Shown one piece after another: positions 21,826 through 31,454 of a stretch of DNA of 64,000 bases. The position numbers and the translations under genes were made by a program. The DNA is from Tilletia caries (lineage: Eukaryota > Basidiomycota > Exobasidiomycetes > Tilletiales > Tilletiaceae): positions 682,001 through 746,000 of the forward strand of contig JALUTQ010000007.1 of NCBI GenBank assembly GCA_032718865.1, read 5' to 3'. The notes beneath the pieces were generated by a model. That model had not been told where the DNA came from, did not search any database, and worked only from the letters and a program-made list of their open reading frames with translations. How positions within the stretch are numbered: position 1 is the stretch's first letter; each line of letters begins with the position of its first letter.

Positions 21826-23061
21826 ATGCCAAAAGGATCCGGCAAGTCTAAGGAAGAGCCGACCACCTCTCGGTCCGGTTCTCCTTTGTCCGACCCACCC
21901 GCCATCACCCTCGAAGATGTTGCCTCGACTCTGGCTTCGTTCATGACCAGGATGGACTCCCGGATGGACGCTGTGGACTACAAGCTGGCCACGTTGGCCA
22001 CCCCAGCTCAACCGCCCATCGCTGCGGCTGCGGTTGCTCCCGACACCTCCACCAACGTCGCACCCGACGTGGCCACCAAATCCCCCTCTGACGACGCTCG
22101 ATCGGTCTCGTCCCCTACCGAGCAGGCAGCCGCACGACTCGCCGCGCAACATCCGGCGTTGTGGTCGCGTCTGCCTTCCGATTCCCGAAGTGTCGTCACT
22201 TCCGCGCTTGGTCGCGCGGGATACACCCTCACCGATCTCGACTCGCGCCCTCCGACAGCGGCCCCTCCCGTGTCGCGTCCGCTCAAGTGCCAGCGGGAGC
22301 TCATTGGCTCCTACGACGGCGAGCCCACCCGCTTGGAGCGGTTCCTCAGTCGGGTTGCCGATATGGCTCGCTCCAACTCCGATCCCGCGTGGGAACCTGC
22401 GGTCGTGGTGGCGATTCCCCAGGCGCTGGAAGGGATCGCGGCTCGCTGGCATGCAGGCCTGCCAACGACGACTGTGCGCGGCCTCCGCACGGTGGAGGAT
22501 TACGCGCGTCTGATGCGTCGCGCCTTTGCTGTAAACCGGGCGCAGCTTCGTCAGGACGCGCATGATCGCCGGTGGCAAGAGTCTCAGGAGTCTGGAATGG
22601 CTTACCTGTTTGACAAGGTCCAGCTCTTGCGTTACGCGTTCGGCGATTCGTACACGGAGAGCGTTCTGGTGCAAGAGGTGGCCGACAAGTTGCCGCCCTC
22701 CATGTATGCGTACATTCGCTTGCCGGAGGAAGGTGCCGTCCTCGATGATCTTCAGGACGCCATCATCCGTTGGGAGCCAGTCTGGAGGAAGGTGCACAAC
22801 ATTCCTCTCCTCGACTCGAGCTCGATGTCGTCGGACAAGGTCGTCAAAACCCCGTCAGCTCCGGTTTCTGCCCCGATCCGGCAGGCTCCGACGTCCGCGC
22901 CCCCCTCCTCGTCCTCCCCGTGCGGTGCATCACACCGTTCCTCCCGCATCGGTGACGGCCCCGGGCCCGCAGACCTCCTTGCCGGCGACATACGATCCCG
23001 CTCGGATCGTGCCGGCCGCGAATGGGCTGCCGCGCATGTACCGCCGGCCCAACTCCAATAA
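21826..23061 (+). CDS. Retrotransposon Gag-like polyprotein
   Basis: The frame encodes 411 aa from an ATG 87 bp after the 5' LTR. The N-terminus is Ser/Pro-rich. The centre (about residues 150-330) has the helical retrotransposon-gag look: EGIAARWHAGLPTTTVRGLR, then ESGMAYLFDKVQLLRYAFGD and RWEPVWRKVHN. This protein would form the virus-like particle. The ORF closes at TAA, but a neighbouring frame continues with a Cys/His cluster (WNCNRCGGEHF across two frames near 23090) that may be a displaced zinc knuckle. A frame change near 22950-23110 is therefore possible. Confidence 0.8.
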   Translation: MPKGSGKSKEEPTTSRSGSPLSDPPAITLEDVASTLASFMTRMDSRMDAVDYKLATLATPAQPPIAAAAVAPDTSTNVAPDVATKSPSDDARSVSSPTEQAAARLAAQHPALWSRLPSDSRSVVTSALGRAGYTLTDLDSRPPTAAPPVSRPLKCQRELIGSYDGEPTRLERFLSRVADMARSNSDPAWEPAVVVAIPQALEGIAARWHAGLPTTTVRGLRTVEDYARLMRRAFAVNRAQLRQDAHDRRWQESQESGMAYLFDKVQLLRYAFGDSYTESVLVQEVADKLPPSMYAYIRLPEEGAVLDDLQDAIIRWEPVWRKVHNIPLLDSSSMSSDKVVKTPSAPVSAPIRQAPTSAPPSSSSPCGASHRSSRIGDGPGPADLLAGDIRSRSDRAGREWAAAHVPPAQLQ

Positions 23062-23856
23062 GGTGTTGCGGCTGGGTTGGAACTGCAATCGCTGTGGGGG
23101 GGAGAGCATTTTGACTTTGAGCACGAACATCTGCTCCAAGCCGGCCAAATCAACACACTCACGGTCGCCGACTATCCGGAGATCGATGAGGCTGATCTTG
23201 GCCTGGCCCCTTTTTGAGCGTCCGCAACGACGGTAAACTAGTGGCGGGCACCGACGTCGAACGGGCCCGCCCGCCTCCTCACCCTCCCGATGCGCCCGTC
23301 GTACATGCTGCGGTCGTGGAGAGCTTGGAAGTGACGGAGACGGAGTCTGATTCAGTCTCATTTGTCCGTGACGACGTTAAACTATCGACCAATACTCACT
23401 GGTCCATCCCACATCCTTCCTCTAACCAGACTGACGCAGGGCCCTATGCCAGCCCTGTCGAAGCTGCGGTGAGGCTGGATCTTGGAAGGGAGGGAAGCGC
23501 CCCTCCGCTGCCAAGCAGCAAGGATGGTCAGCACGACTGTCCTGACGAGCTCGCGCCGGAGACAGCTCGTCGTAGCCCCTGGACTCACACTGAGACCAGA
23601 TTCAAGAGCGGCAGGGAGAGGGCTACGTCCCCCTCTGGTCCAAGACGGGACCTCCCTGCCGGGTACCATGTAGGCATGACCATGTGTGGAGATGACAGGG
23701 AGATTGGACCACTCCCTGATCTGAGACCCCATGGGCACCTTTCTAGGGGAGTACAGTCTCCCCTTTCTGCTGAGTTGGAACGGCCTAATAAGCACGTTTC
23801 TCCATTTACAGATTTAGAATGCACAGTCAGAGATGAAGCTGTGAACGCACCTGAGG
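23062..23856 (+). other. Gag-pol spacer of the retrotransposon
   Basis: An open frame (about 23214-23975) runs through this interval, but its product is low in complexity and I recognise no domain. A possible zinc-knuckle remnant lies at its left edge. Confidence 0.4.
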
Positions 23857-26800
23857 ATGGGGAGGGACAACCGTCCACAAGTGGAAACGCGCCCATACCG
23901 GCGCTTGCTTTACGCATCGAACCTCTGCCGCAGTTCTTCACTGCGCGGACGTTCCCCTGTGAACCGAGAGAATAGACCATTGCGTCAGAAGACGCGACGC
24001 ATTGGAAAGATCGTGACAATTGCTCCTGGACCGGAGGTGGGCACGGGGACAGCATACAGACATCATGTGCCACTTACCATGCACATTCGCATTAATGACG
24101 CCTCTGGTAACCCCCTGTCCTCCCTCCTGGACACTGGCTCATCTCTCTCCATAATCGATCGCCAGCTGCTCGAGACGTTGGGAGGCACGGTCCAAGGCCA
24201 ACCCCTGCCTATCCACGGCATCGGCTCCAAGTCGTCCTTGGGGTGGAGTACGATGACGTTCTTCGTCGCCGTCGATGATGCCGTCGGCCAGTCCTTGTGC
24301 ATGGAGTGCACCGTCGACTTCCATGTGCTCGAGGCGTTCGCGCCCGGACTGTGTTTGGGGCAGGATTTCATTAGCACACATGGAATCGCCATCCACTCTC
24401 GTCGTGGCACTGCCGTGCTGGAGCACAATGGGAATCCACTCACGTTTCCAGTGCGTGAGCACATGCCGGGGCCCTATGCCCGTCAAGCCGAGCTTTGCAC
24501 GACGCGCGACATCGTTATTCCCGCTCGTTCCCATGCCTGGGTCCCCGTCGACACCGCCCCATTGGCTCCCGGTCTCGACTACACCGCGTTTCCTCGACTG
24601 ATGTCCAACGCCGCGGAGACCGTGCGCTTGGCGGGGCCACTGGCTGTGATCGACTCCCGGACGGCGCATGTCCTCCTGACCAATGTCGGTACCCTCTCCA
24701 CCTCTCTTTCTCGCCGTACTCCGGTCGCCGACGCTGTGGTCGCCCAACTTGGTGAGGTGGGGGGGGGTGCATGCGGCGCACGTCTTCGACTTGCCTGCGG
24801 CCATGCCGGGAGAGGCGTATCATGCGGCCGGCTCGTCCTTGTCTTTCTCTGTCGAGGTCGACATCGACCCGCTGGACGTGTGTGAATCGGTCGATGGGTC
24901 CGATCTCCCGTCGCCGACGGAGGAGGTGTCCGTTGCGATGGTCGACGGTGTGTTCAAAGTCGGGCTTGACGCTGAGGGTCGTCCGCATCCGGACATTGTT
25001 GCGGTACTGGGTCGTCATTCGGCAGCGTTTGCTCTTGACGGTCGGCCTGGTCGAGTTGTCGGCCATGAGATGTCCATTGATCTTGACGACGATCGCAACG
25101 TTCACCCCGAGGCCCCGCGCCGCGCGAGGTCCGGAGAAGCAGCGCGCCATGGATGCAACGATTGATCAGCTGTTGGAGTGGGAGGTGATCGAGCCCAGCT
25201 CCAGTTCGGTCTCCTTCCCCGTCTTGATGGTCCGCCAGGGCGAGAAGTGGCGCTTTTGCGTGGATTATCGAAAGCTGAATGCGCATACGGTGGCGGACGC
25301 GTATCCTCTTCCGACCACTGATGCCATCTTCAACTCGTTGGCAGGGAAGCGAGTGTACAGTTCACTGGACGCCCTGCGGGGGTATCATCAGCTCGGTGTG
25401 CGGGAAAGCGACCGGTGGAAGACGGCGTTCACGTGTCACCGTGGCCTTTTTCCAATACCGCACCGTGCCCTTCGGCTTGCGCAATGCGCCCGCGGTGTTC
25501 CAGCGGCTGATGGACTCGCTGCTTGGGGATCTGCGATGGAAGGTGGCTGTGGTTTACATTGACGATGTCGTTGTGGCGACGAACACCATGGACGAGCATG
25601 TACACGCGTTAGAGACCTTGCTGGCTCGCGCGGAAGACGTCGGTCTTCGCTTCAGCCAAGCGAAGTGCACCTTCGGCGTGCCGTCCCTGACGCTACTCGG
25701 GAGGAAGGTGTCCGGCGCGGGGGGGTGGCGGTCTGGTCCGATCGTGCTCGTGCTGTGTTGGATTTGGCTCGACCAAAGACGTTGCGGCAACTGTACCATG
25801 CCATGGGGCTCTTTGGGTACTACCGCTCGTTCATTCCTCGATTTGCAACCGTTGCGGCCCCATTGACCGCCTTGACACGGGGATGGCGGTATGAGCGGTG
25901 TGGGGATCGCACTCGGCTCGTCGCGACCGATGGGTCCCCTGCCTCTGCGGATAGGGTCGAGATTCCGTGGGGTGACGAGCAGGACGCCGCGTTCGAGACG
26001 TTGAAGAGGGCGATTGCTTCTCCGCCGGTCCTCGCGCATCCGGATCCCGCTCGGCCTTATGTGCTTTACGTGGACGCGAGTAAGGATGGTTTTGGTGCGG
26101 TATTGCACCAGGTCTTTGAGGTGGATGATCCGGCACCGGCTGTGTCGCTTTCCGCTGCGGCGATTCCCGTGCAGCAGTCCTCGTTGCTTCCATCCACGGT
26201 CGCACGCGAGCGTTGGCATGCCTGGCTATGTCGAGACCGCCACTTTGGCCCAATCCTTCGCGCTCTGGATGCTGGTGTTGAGGAGCCTGAGTGGGTGATG
26301 CAGGATGGTCTCCTCATTCGCCGCCAAGATGGGCTGCTCGCGCTACCCGAAGGCGGTGTTCCGGACATCCTTCGCACCGTCCATGATCAACGCGGTCACT
26401 TCGGATTCACCAAGACGTATCTGGCTGTTCGGCGACATTTCTGGCGTCCGGCGCTGTCAGTTGCTGTTCGAGCCTGGGTTAAGCATTGCCCACCTTGCGT
26501 TGCAACGAAGTTGGCACGCCGGACCGGACGGTTAGATGTCGAGGATGACGCCTCCCTCCCGTTCCAGTCCATCTCGGTGGACTTATTGCTGGGTTTCCCG
26601 CGGTCGAGGGCTGGTAATGATGCCGTCCTTGTGGTGTTGGACCTGTTCTCGCGCATGATCCTGCTCGAGCCGTGCGCCGCGTCGGTCACGGCTGAGGGTG
26701 TCGCCGCTATCCTCAGCGACCGCGTGCTCCGTTACGGATGGCGACCGAGTCGCTTGATCCCGGACTCGGAAGCGCGGTTGTCCGGCGTCGTTATGTCTGC

Positions 26801-28020
26801 CTTAGCGACGTCGCTGGGAGCTGTGTTGTCGCCGTCGGTCCCTCATCACCACCAAGCCAACCCGGTCGAACGGTCTATCCAGACCGTCAAGCGCGTCCTG
26901 CAGACGTTGTGCTTGGACTCCCGTGCTCATTGGGACAAGCGCGCCGTACCTGCCGCGGAGTTGGCGATGAATTCCACCCCGTCCGTGTCCACCGGCGTTT
27001 GTCCGTTCGACCTGGTCTTCGTTGCCCATCCGGATGTGGTACACGCCGTCTTTGATGCGCAAGAGCATGAGGGTGTCGGATCATTTGTTGAGCGGTTGAC
27101 GGCGGCGGGAGCGCGGTTGGAGGATGCTCGTGCCTCGCTGGCGGAAGCTCGTCGCGCTCAAAAAGCGCGCTATGATGCGGTCCGGGCGCCGTTGCCCTCG
27201 TATGCTGTAGGGGATGCCGTCTTTGTGCGTTTGCCGGATCGACCGATTCCGGGTTCCCAGGAGAATAAGCTGGCGCCGCAGAAGATGGGTCCTTTCCGGA
27301 TCAGTGCGGTCCTTAGTGACCACCGGGTGCGGTTGGAGCTGCCGGCGGACCTGAGGATTGGAGACACGTTTGCGGTCAGTCAGTTGGATGCTGTCCCTGG
27401 GGATGAGGATCCGTACGTCACTCACCGTGCGGGTTCGCCCGTCGAGGACGCTGATCGGGTTGCGCCTGCTTCTCCTTTCGCACCGTCTTCTCGTGCTTCC
27501 TCTCCGGTTCCTCGTCCCCCGCGGGCTCGGCGCACTCCGGGTGTGTTGCGAGAGTATGACGTGTCGGCGCGCGTCCATGCTATGTCGTCCTCGTTGTACG
27601 ATGCTTTGCGTGGTCCGCTCCATCGCGCTCGGCGTCTCGAGGTTGATGGCCGGACGGTGATCTTGACGGAGCGACCTGTCGCCTTCTTGTCCCGGTTGAC
27701 CATGCCATCGGAGCAAAAGCTTGTCGCGCCTGAGCTGGAGCTGTCGTGCCTTGCGTGGGCTTTTTGGGCGATTCCTCCACTTGTTGGAGGGGGCCGACGT
27801 AACCGTGGTGACGGATCACGCTCCGTTGGGGGCGATGCTCACGAGTTCGGCCGGGGCGCGCTATGGACCGGTGATTTCGCGTTGCCGGGCGCAGCTGATG
27901 CCGCATCTCGCGCATCTGCGCTTCGTTCATCGGCCAGGCACCACACACACCAATGCTGATGCGTTGTCCAGGCTGGTCGTTCGTCCCGAGACGGACGTTC
28001 TGCTCGACGCGGGGATGTGC
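23857..28020 (+). pseudogene. Retrotransposon Pol: protease, RT, split RNase H around integrase; five frame breaks
   Basis: Protease lies at about 24080-24420 (LLDTGSSLSIIDRQLLE). RT lies at about 25150-25720 (VDYRKLNAHTVADAYPL, YIDDVV). The start of RNase H lies at about 26060-26120 (YVLYVDASKDGFGAVLHQ). The integrase follows at about 26360-27100, with an H-H-C-C zinc region (GHFGFTK...KHCPPC) and D-D-E residues (SVDLLLGFP, LIPDSE, NPVERSIQ). A GPY/F-like tail lies at about 27270-27400. The rest of RNase H lies after the integrase: ERPVAFLSR, ELELSCLAWAFW, VVTDHAPLG and NADALSRL (about 27660-27980). Frame breaks occur at the G9 run near 24763, near 25125, near 25450, at the G7 run near 25722 and at GGG near 27768. 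Each break equals one base. Confidence 0.82.
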
Positions 28021-28304
28021 TAGACGGGTCAGGCCTTTCTTTCTTTCTTTTTCTCTACTGCTCTCGCTTCCGGAGATAGTGGCTCCACGTGGCAACTCCA
28101 CGTGGACTCACTATCTTATCTCCCTTTCTCTCTTATCTTTCTTGCTCGCTCCCCTCACGTCGCTACCTTTCCCTTTGTCCTCTCTCGGCCGAGTGCCTTC
28201 CCTCTCTCGTGCTCGTCACCTTCTCGCTGCTCCCTGCACTTGTACTTACTTGCTCCGGACATGGAATCACAACTCTGAAGCACTTGTATAGCTAGTCTAT
28301 TACA
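28016..28304 (+). repeat. 3' LTR (289 bp)
   Basis: This copy appears identical to 21451-21739. It is followed directly by the GAGCC duplication. Confidence 0.92.
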
Positions 28305-28309
28305 GAGCC
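28305..28309. repeat. Right target-site duplication of the retrotransposon
   Basis: GAGCC matches the five bases in front of the 5' LTR. Confidence 0.85.
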
Positions 28310-28968
28310 TGGGGGCTGGGGCTGATAAGGGCAGGCGAGGAAGCGAGCCGGCGACGCTACCAAGGATGACGCGGATGCCGTGTAAGCGAAGGAGCGGTGT
28401 TGGTCGCCGGGGCCCGGGGGACAACGCGCCGCGCTCACGTGGTTTATCTAGCTACCGTGACTGCCAATGACGAAATCAATAGCTTTTTCCAATAGCACAA
28501 TACCTGCAATTTCCAACCCAACAGCTATACCTATCCGGTAATTATTGGAGGTAATGCGAGCCACCTAATGCCGGTATTGGCACGATTGTCATCAGTCTAA
28601 ATATGCAAGCCACAGCGCTAACGGAGGCCTAAACGAGGCAATAAACCAGGATTGGGATTTTACAACAGCTTGTCAGGCGTATCTCTCATTGACAACCCTA
28701 TTGGACCCCCCCCCCAATAGCATAGCTGTTGTATAGCTATTGCTCTAAACAATCCTAACCCCCTTTCTCCTGTGTTTGTAGTGCCTTGCGGCTCTAGCAT
28801 CTCGGGAGTCCCCGACTTCATTTGGCGGTGTAGCGGACCGCCTGCAAAGATTCGGGCCTGGCCCGATCTTCTCGGCACTGTTTTTGAGCCCGATAAAAGT
28901 GGCCATTTCCAGAAAAAGTGAGCCCGAAGGTCCGGGCCTCAGGCGGGCCTCGTCGGGCCGGGCCTTCG
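28310..28968. other. Right subterminal non-coding arm of the 20-kb element
   Basis: The stretch contains CAATACC/GGTATTG words like those of the left arm. Nearer the end it has GGGCCTGGCCCG-type sequence that mirrors the GC-rich left end. I see no gene. Confidence 0.5.
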
Positions 28969-28980
28969 TGCGGAGCACTG
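28969..28980 (-). repeat. Right terminal inverted repeat of the 20-kb element
   Basis: TGCGGAGCACTG is the reverse complement of the left end at 8980-8991. Confidence 0.9.
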
Positions 28981-28988
28981 CCTGTGCT
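28981..28988. repeat. Right copy of 8-bp target-site duplication
   Basis: CCTGTGCT directly follows the right inverted repeat and matches 8972-8979. Confidence 0.92.
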
Positions 28989-29650
28989 GCTCGATGCCTT
29001 CGCACGCAAGTCCTAGCCTCCTTCAACAACATTGCCAAGTCCTCAGCGAGAGTCGAGGGATCATCGGACACATGGGGTTGATGAGAGGCGCGACGCGTCT
29101 GTCAACAAGGCCATCTTTCTATCTTCCTTCCTCTTCCTTCCATCTCCATCCGTAATCTCATTTCATGAGGTAGGCCATGGCAGATGACTCGCTGAACTGG
29201 CCTTGTTGCCTGCCTACTTCCTTCAATCATAACCTTCGCTCGCATCCAGTCCTCGAGACGGCACATACAGTACAGCTCTCTCAGTTGGGTTCCCAAGCTC
29301 TGTCTTTCTTTGTCGCTACTATCCCTTTGCGGCTGATCACGACCGCAAGTCTTCTTCTGACATCCACGTCCGTGCTGCAAGCTCAAATCTGCAGATCGTG
29401 TGATGGAGCGACGAAGTGAGAACGACCGTCGTAGCGTTGTGGGGACATTCATTTCGGCAAGATACGCAAGATACGTTGTTCCGGATGTCTCCGCCCATTG
29501 AGGAAGCGAGCTTCATATCCGCATCAGGCACAAGCTGTGGACGACGACATGCATTCGAGGTCTGGGATAACTTCGGAGAAGAGCGCGGCCATTGCAGAAT
29601 TGGGGCCCTCATGTGTGGCGGACGCCGCAGACGAGCACTTGCTGTAATGT
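28989..29650. other. Host sequence right of the transposon: displaced 3' flank of cutinase 3 and upstream region of cutinase 4
   Basis: Before the insertion this stretch followed the cutinase 3 stop codon. I see no convincing exon in it. Confidence 0.5.
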
Positions 29651-29658
29651 TATAAAAG
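29651..29658 (+). promoter_or_regulatory. TATA box of cutinase-like gene 4
   Basis: TTATAAAA lies 146 bp upstream of the chosen ATG. A 13-bp word, GCTCACTGCTGAC, follows at 29682-29694. The same word lies just downstream of the cutinase 2 TATA box on the minus strand (7544-7556). Confidence 0.65.
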
Positions 29659-29796
29659 CGGGAGCTGGATGGTTGCTACTGCTCACTGCTGACATCTTTT
29701 CAACCCTTTCCCCTCCCACACCCTCATTCCACAACTTCCCTTCCTTTGCTCAACCCTCTCACGTTTGCTCTCCCTCCAGTCATTACTCATTCCCCA

Positions 29797-30945
29797 ATGC
29801 TGGCTTCTCTCTTTTCGTCGCTGGCGCTTGTTGCGATCCTGTTCCCGAACGCTGTGCAGGCCGTCCCCGATTACACCGTCTGCCTCAACTACTCGATTAT
29901 CGTCACCCGCGGGCCGGAGGAACCCGAGTGCCCACACTGCGCCTTCTCCGGGATGATGGGCCCCGCGCTCCGTGGACTACCTAAAAACCTCGAAGCGTCG
30001 CAGGTCGATATCGTGTGGAGCGATGCCCCCGACGTTTCCCCAAACACCATCGACGGGGCGACGCAGTCGCTCAGCGATTACCTCACGGATCGGTTCAAAG
30101 TCTGCCCCGATGAGAAGTACGCTCTCGTTGGCTACCACGAGGGCGCGATTCCGACTATCAGGGTCGCCGCCGCTCTGGCCAATACCCCCAACAGTGCCAA
30201 AATCAAGGCTATCGCTCTGATGTCGAACCCACTCCGTGTCCCGAACCGAAGCGGCAACGTCGACGAAAAGAACACGAACACCAACGCAGGATCAGTCGGT
30301 GCACTTTCCAAACTCAACGCTGGCGGATCGGAGATGTCTGCCGCATTGGACATGTACGCGAACGACGGCCGCATCCTGGACATCTGCTTCACTGGCGACC
30401 AACACTGCGATACGCAAGGAAAGGATATGGGCCCGAACGCTTCGGACAGGTACGCGTTCTCGGACGTGATCTCGAACTTCGGAAGTCGGTTCCTCGTGTC
30501 CAAGCTCCTGGGCCCGACGAAACCTCTAGTAGTGGCCGCGAAGGGACCTGGGCAAGCACTCACGGCGCCGCCCAAGGTGGTATCTACAGACCCCAAGACC
30601 ACGGATCCCACCAAGGCGGCACCTGCGGACCCCAAGGGGGTATCCAAGGATCCCAAGCCGGTGCCTTCGGATCCCAAGGTAGCGCCTGCTGATCCCAAGG
30701 TGGCACCTGCTGATCCCAAGGTGGCACCTACGAACCCCAAGGTGGTGCCTGCTAATCCCAACGTGGTGCCTGTGGCGCCCAAGGGACATGCAAAGCACAA
30801 GGGACACAAGAAGCACCGACATGGAAAGCACCACGGAGACGGGAAGCACAACGGCCGTGCGATGCGCCACCGTCGTATCAAGCACAAACATGGCAAGCAA
30901 TCTCCTCAGGACACGACAGTCGCAAGCTCAAGCGACAGTGCGTGA
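29797..30945 (+). CDS. Secreted cutinase-like pseudoenzyme with repetitive Lys/His-rich tail (cutinase 4)
   Basis: I chose the ATG at 29797 because it gives a clean signal peptide (about residues 1-22, ending NAVQA); an upstream in-frame ATG at 29746 would bury it. The product is 382 aa, about 150 longer than its paralogues. Residues 24-235 keep the cutinase fold: GNVDEKN block, CFTGDQHC loop with Asp201, and matching cysteines. The nucleophile elbow reads GYHEG, so Ser becomes His114 and the oxyanion Gln becomes Glu115. The catalytic His position (H-x-x-YG in the paralogues) reads ASDRYAF, so it is lost too. The tail has repeats of VAPADPK type and then a basic block (KHKGHKKHRHGKHHGDGKH). 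A non-catalytic binding role is likely (inference). Confidence 0.88.
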   Translation: MLASLFSSLALVAILFPNAVQAVPDYTVCLNYSIIVTRGPEEPECPHCAFSGMMGPALRGLPKNLEASQVDIVWSDAPDVSPNTIDGATQSLSDYLTDRFKVCPDEKYALVGYHEGAIPTIRVAAALANTPNSAKIKAIALMSNPLRVPNRSGNVDEKNTNTNAGSVGALSKLNAGGSEMSAALDMYANDGRILDICFTGDQHCDTQGKDMGPNASDRYAFSDVISNFGSRFLVSKLLGPTKPLVVAAKGPGQALTAPPKVVSTDPKTTDPTKAAPADPKGVSKDPKPVPSDPKVAPADPKVAPADPKVAPTNPKVVPANPNVVPVAPKGHAKHKGHKKHRHGKHHGDGKHNGRAMRHRRIKHKHGKQSPQDTTVASSSDSA

Positions 30946-31454
30946 GCTGTGCTCCACCCAGTCCTTCGGCATCCGACGGTACTCAGCAAGGCCGCCGTCG
31001 ATCCTTTCTTCGATCTCGAACGCATGTAGCCTCAACGCATCGCTGCTCGATACCAATCCTTCACTATCATGGTCTCCATTCATTCCCTTCCCCTCTGTAC
31101 ACACCTTGCAGCGCAATGTGAAAAAAGACGTCGCCACGTGGACCGCGGTACGTCACAGTCAGTGAGTCGCTCCAGTAAGTTTTGACGCGGCCGAAATTAA
31201 AATGAGGGGGCGGGGGCAAGAAAAACAGGTACCTGAATTTTGGGAGAAAAACATTTCATTGCGATACGAGAGCCGAGAGCCGGCGGATCTGTGAATCTTA
31301 TTTTCCAGCGAAAAGGAGGCGTTGCGTGTCTGGACCCTAATACGCTTGCAGTTCAGGAAGGTTCTGAAGGGGGAAGATCTCGATCGATGCTGACCGCTGA
31401 CCACTGACCACGACGACGACCACCACCGCCAGCTTTCTAACAACACCAGCCAGC
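30946..31454. other. Intergenic region upstream of pyruvate decarboxylase
   Basis: It contains the 3' flank of cutinase 4 and the promoter of the decarboxylase gene. I see no clear TATA box or other named element. Confidence 0.5.

Larger units (their letters stand above)
21451..28304 (+). mobile_element. Ty3/gypsy LTR retrotransposon, 6,854 bp, nested in the DNA transposon
   Basis: Two 289-bp LTRs (TGTGCTAG...CTATTACA) bound the element and a 5-bp GAGCC duplication flanks it. Inside are gag (21826-23061), an aspartic protease with DTGSS, reverse transcriptase with YIDDVVVA, and an integrase. RT before integrase is the Ty3/gypsy order. The LTRs look identical base for base, which implies a very recent insertion. 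Yet pol carries five single-base frame breaks, and RNase H is split around the integrase (see findings). A purine-rich GCGGGGA precedes the 3' LTR. Confidence 0.92.
8980..28980. mobile_element. 20,001-bp DNA transposon with hAT-type ends and Tnp2-like transposase
   Basis: Both ends carry the 12-bp inverted repeat CAGTGCTCCGCA, followed by GGGC/GGCCC-rich subterminal sequence. A perfect 8-bp duplication, CCTGTGCT, flanks the whole. CAGTG termini with 8-bp duplications are typical of hAT, and an 8-bp duplication is also reported for Zisupton-type elements (family knowledge). The encoded transposase instead resembles Tnp2 (CACTA-like Transposase_21). The element holds four genes of its own: 10797-12143 (+), 12754-13969 (-), 14866-17869 (+) and 18471-20676 (-). 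Nested in it are a MITE (9547-10026) and a Ty3/gypsy retrotransposon (21451-28304). Without these the element would be about 12.7 kb. It appears currently immobile because its transposase has a stop codon. Confidence 0.85.

Noticed and set aside
21766..22797. 343-codon open frame on the minus strand
   Set aside because: It is the antisense shadow of gag, driven by high GC content. It has no domain and an Arg-rich, irregular composition.
24683..25866. Introns as an explanation for the frame changes in pol
   Set aside because: Each change equals one base, and the protein motifs continue without a gap. No GT-AG pairs fit.
29746..29796. Upstream in-frame start of cutinase 4
   Set aside because: It would place 17 residues before the hydrophobic signal peptide. 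The internal ATG gives a normal signal peptide like those of the paralogues.
30132..30896. 254-codon open frame antisense to cutinase 4
   Set aside because: It mirrors the VAPADPK-type repeats of the sense gene and has no independent support.
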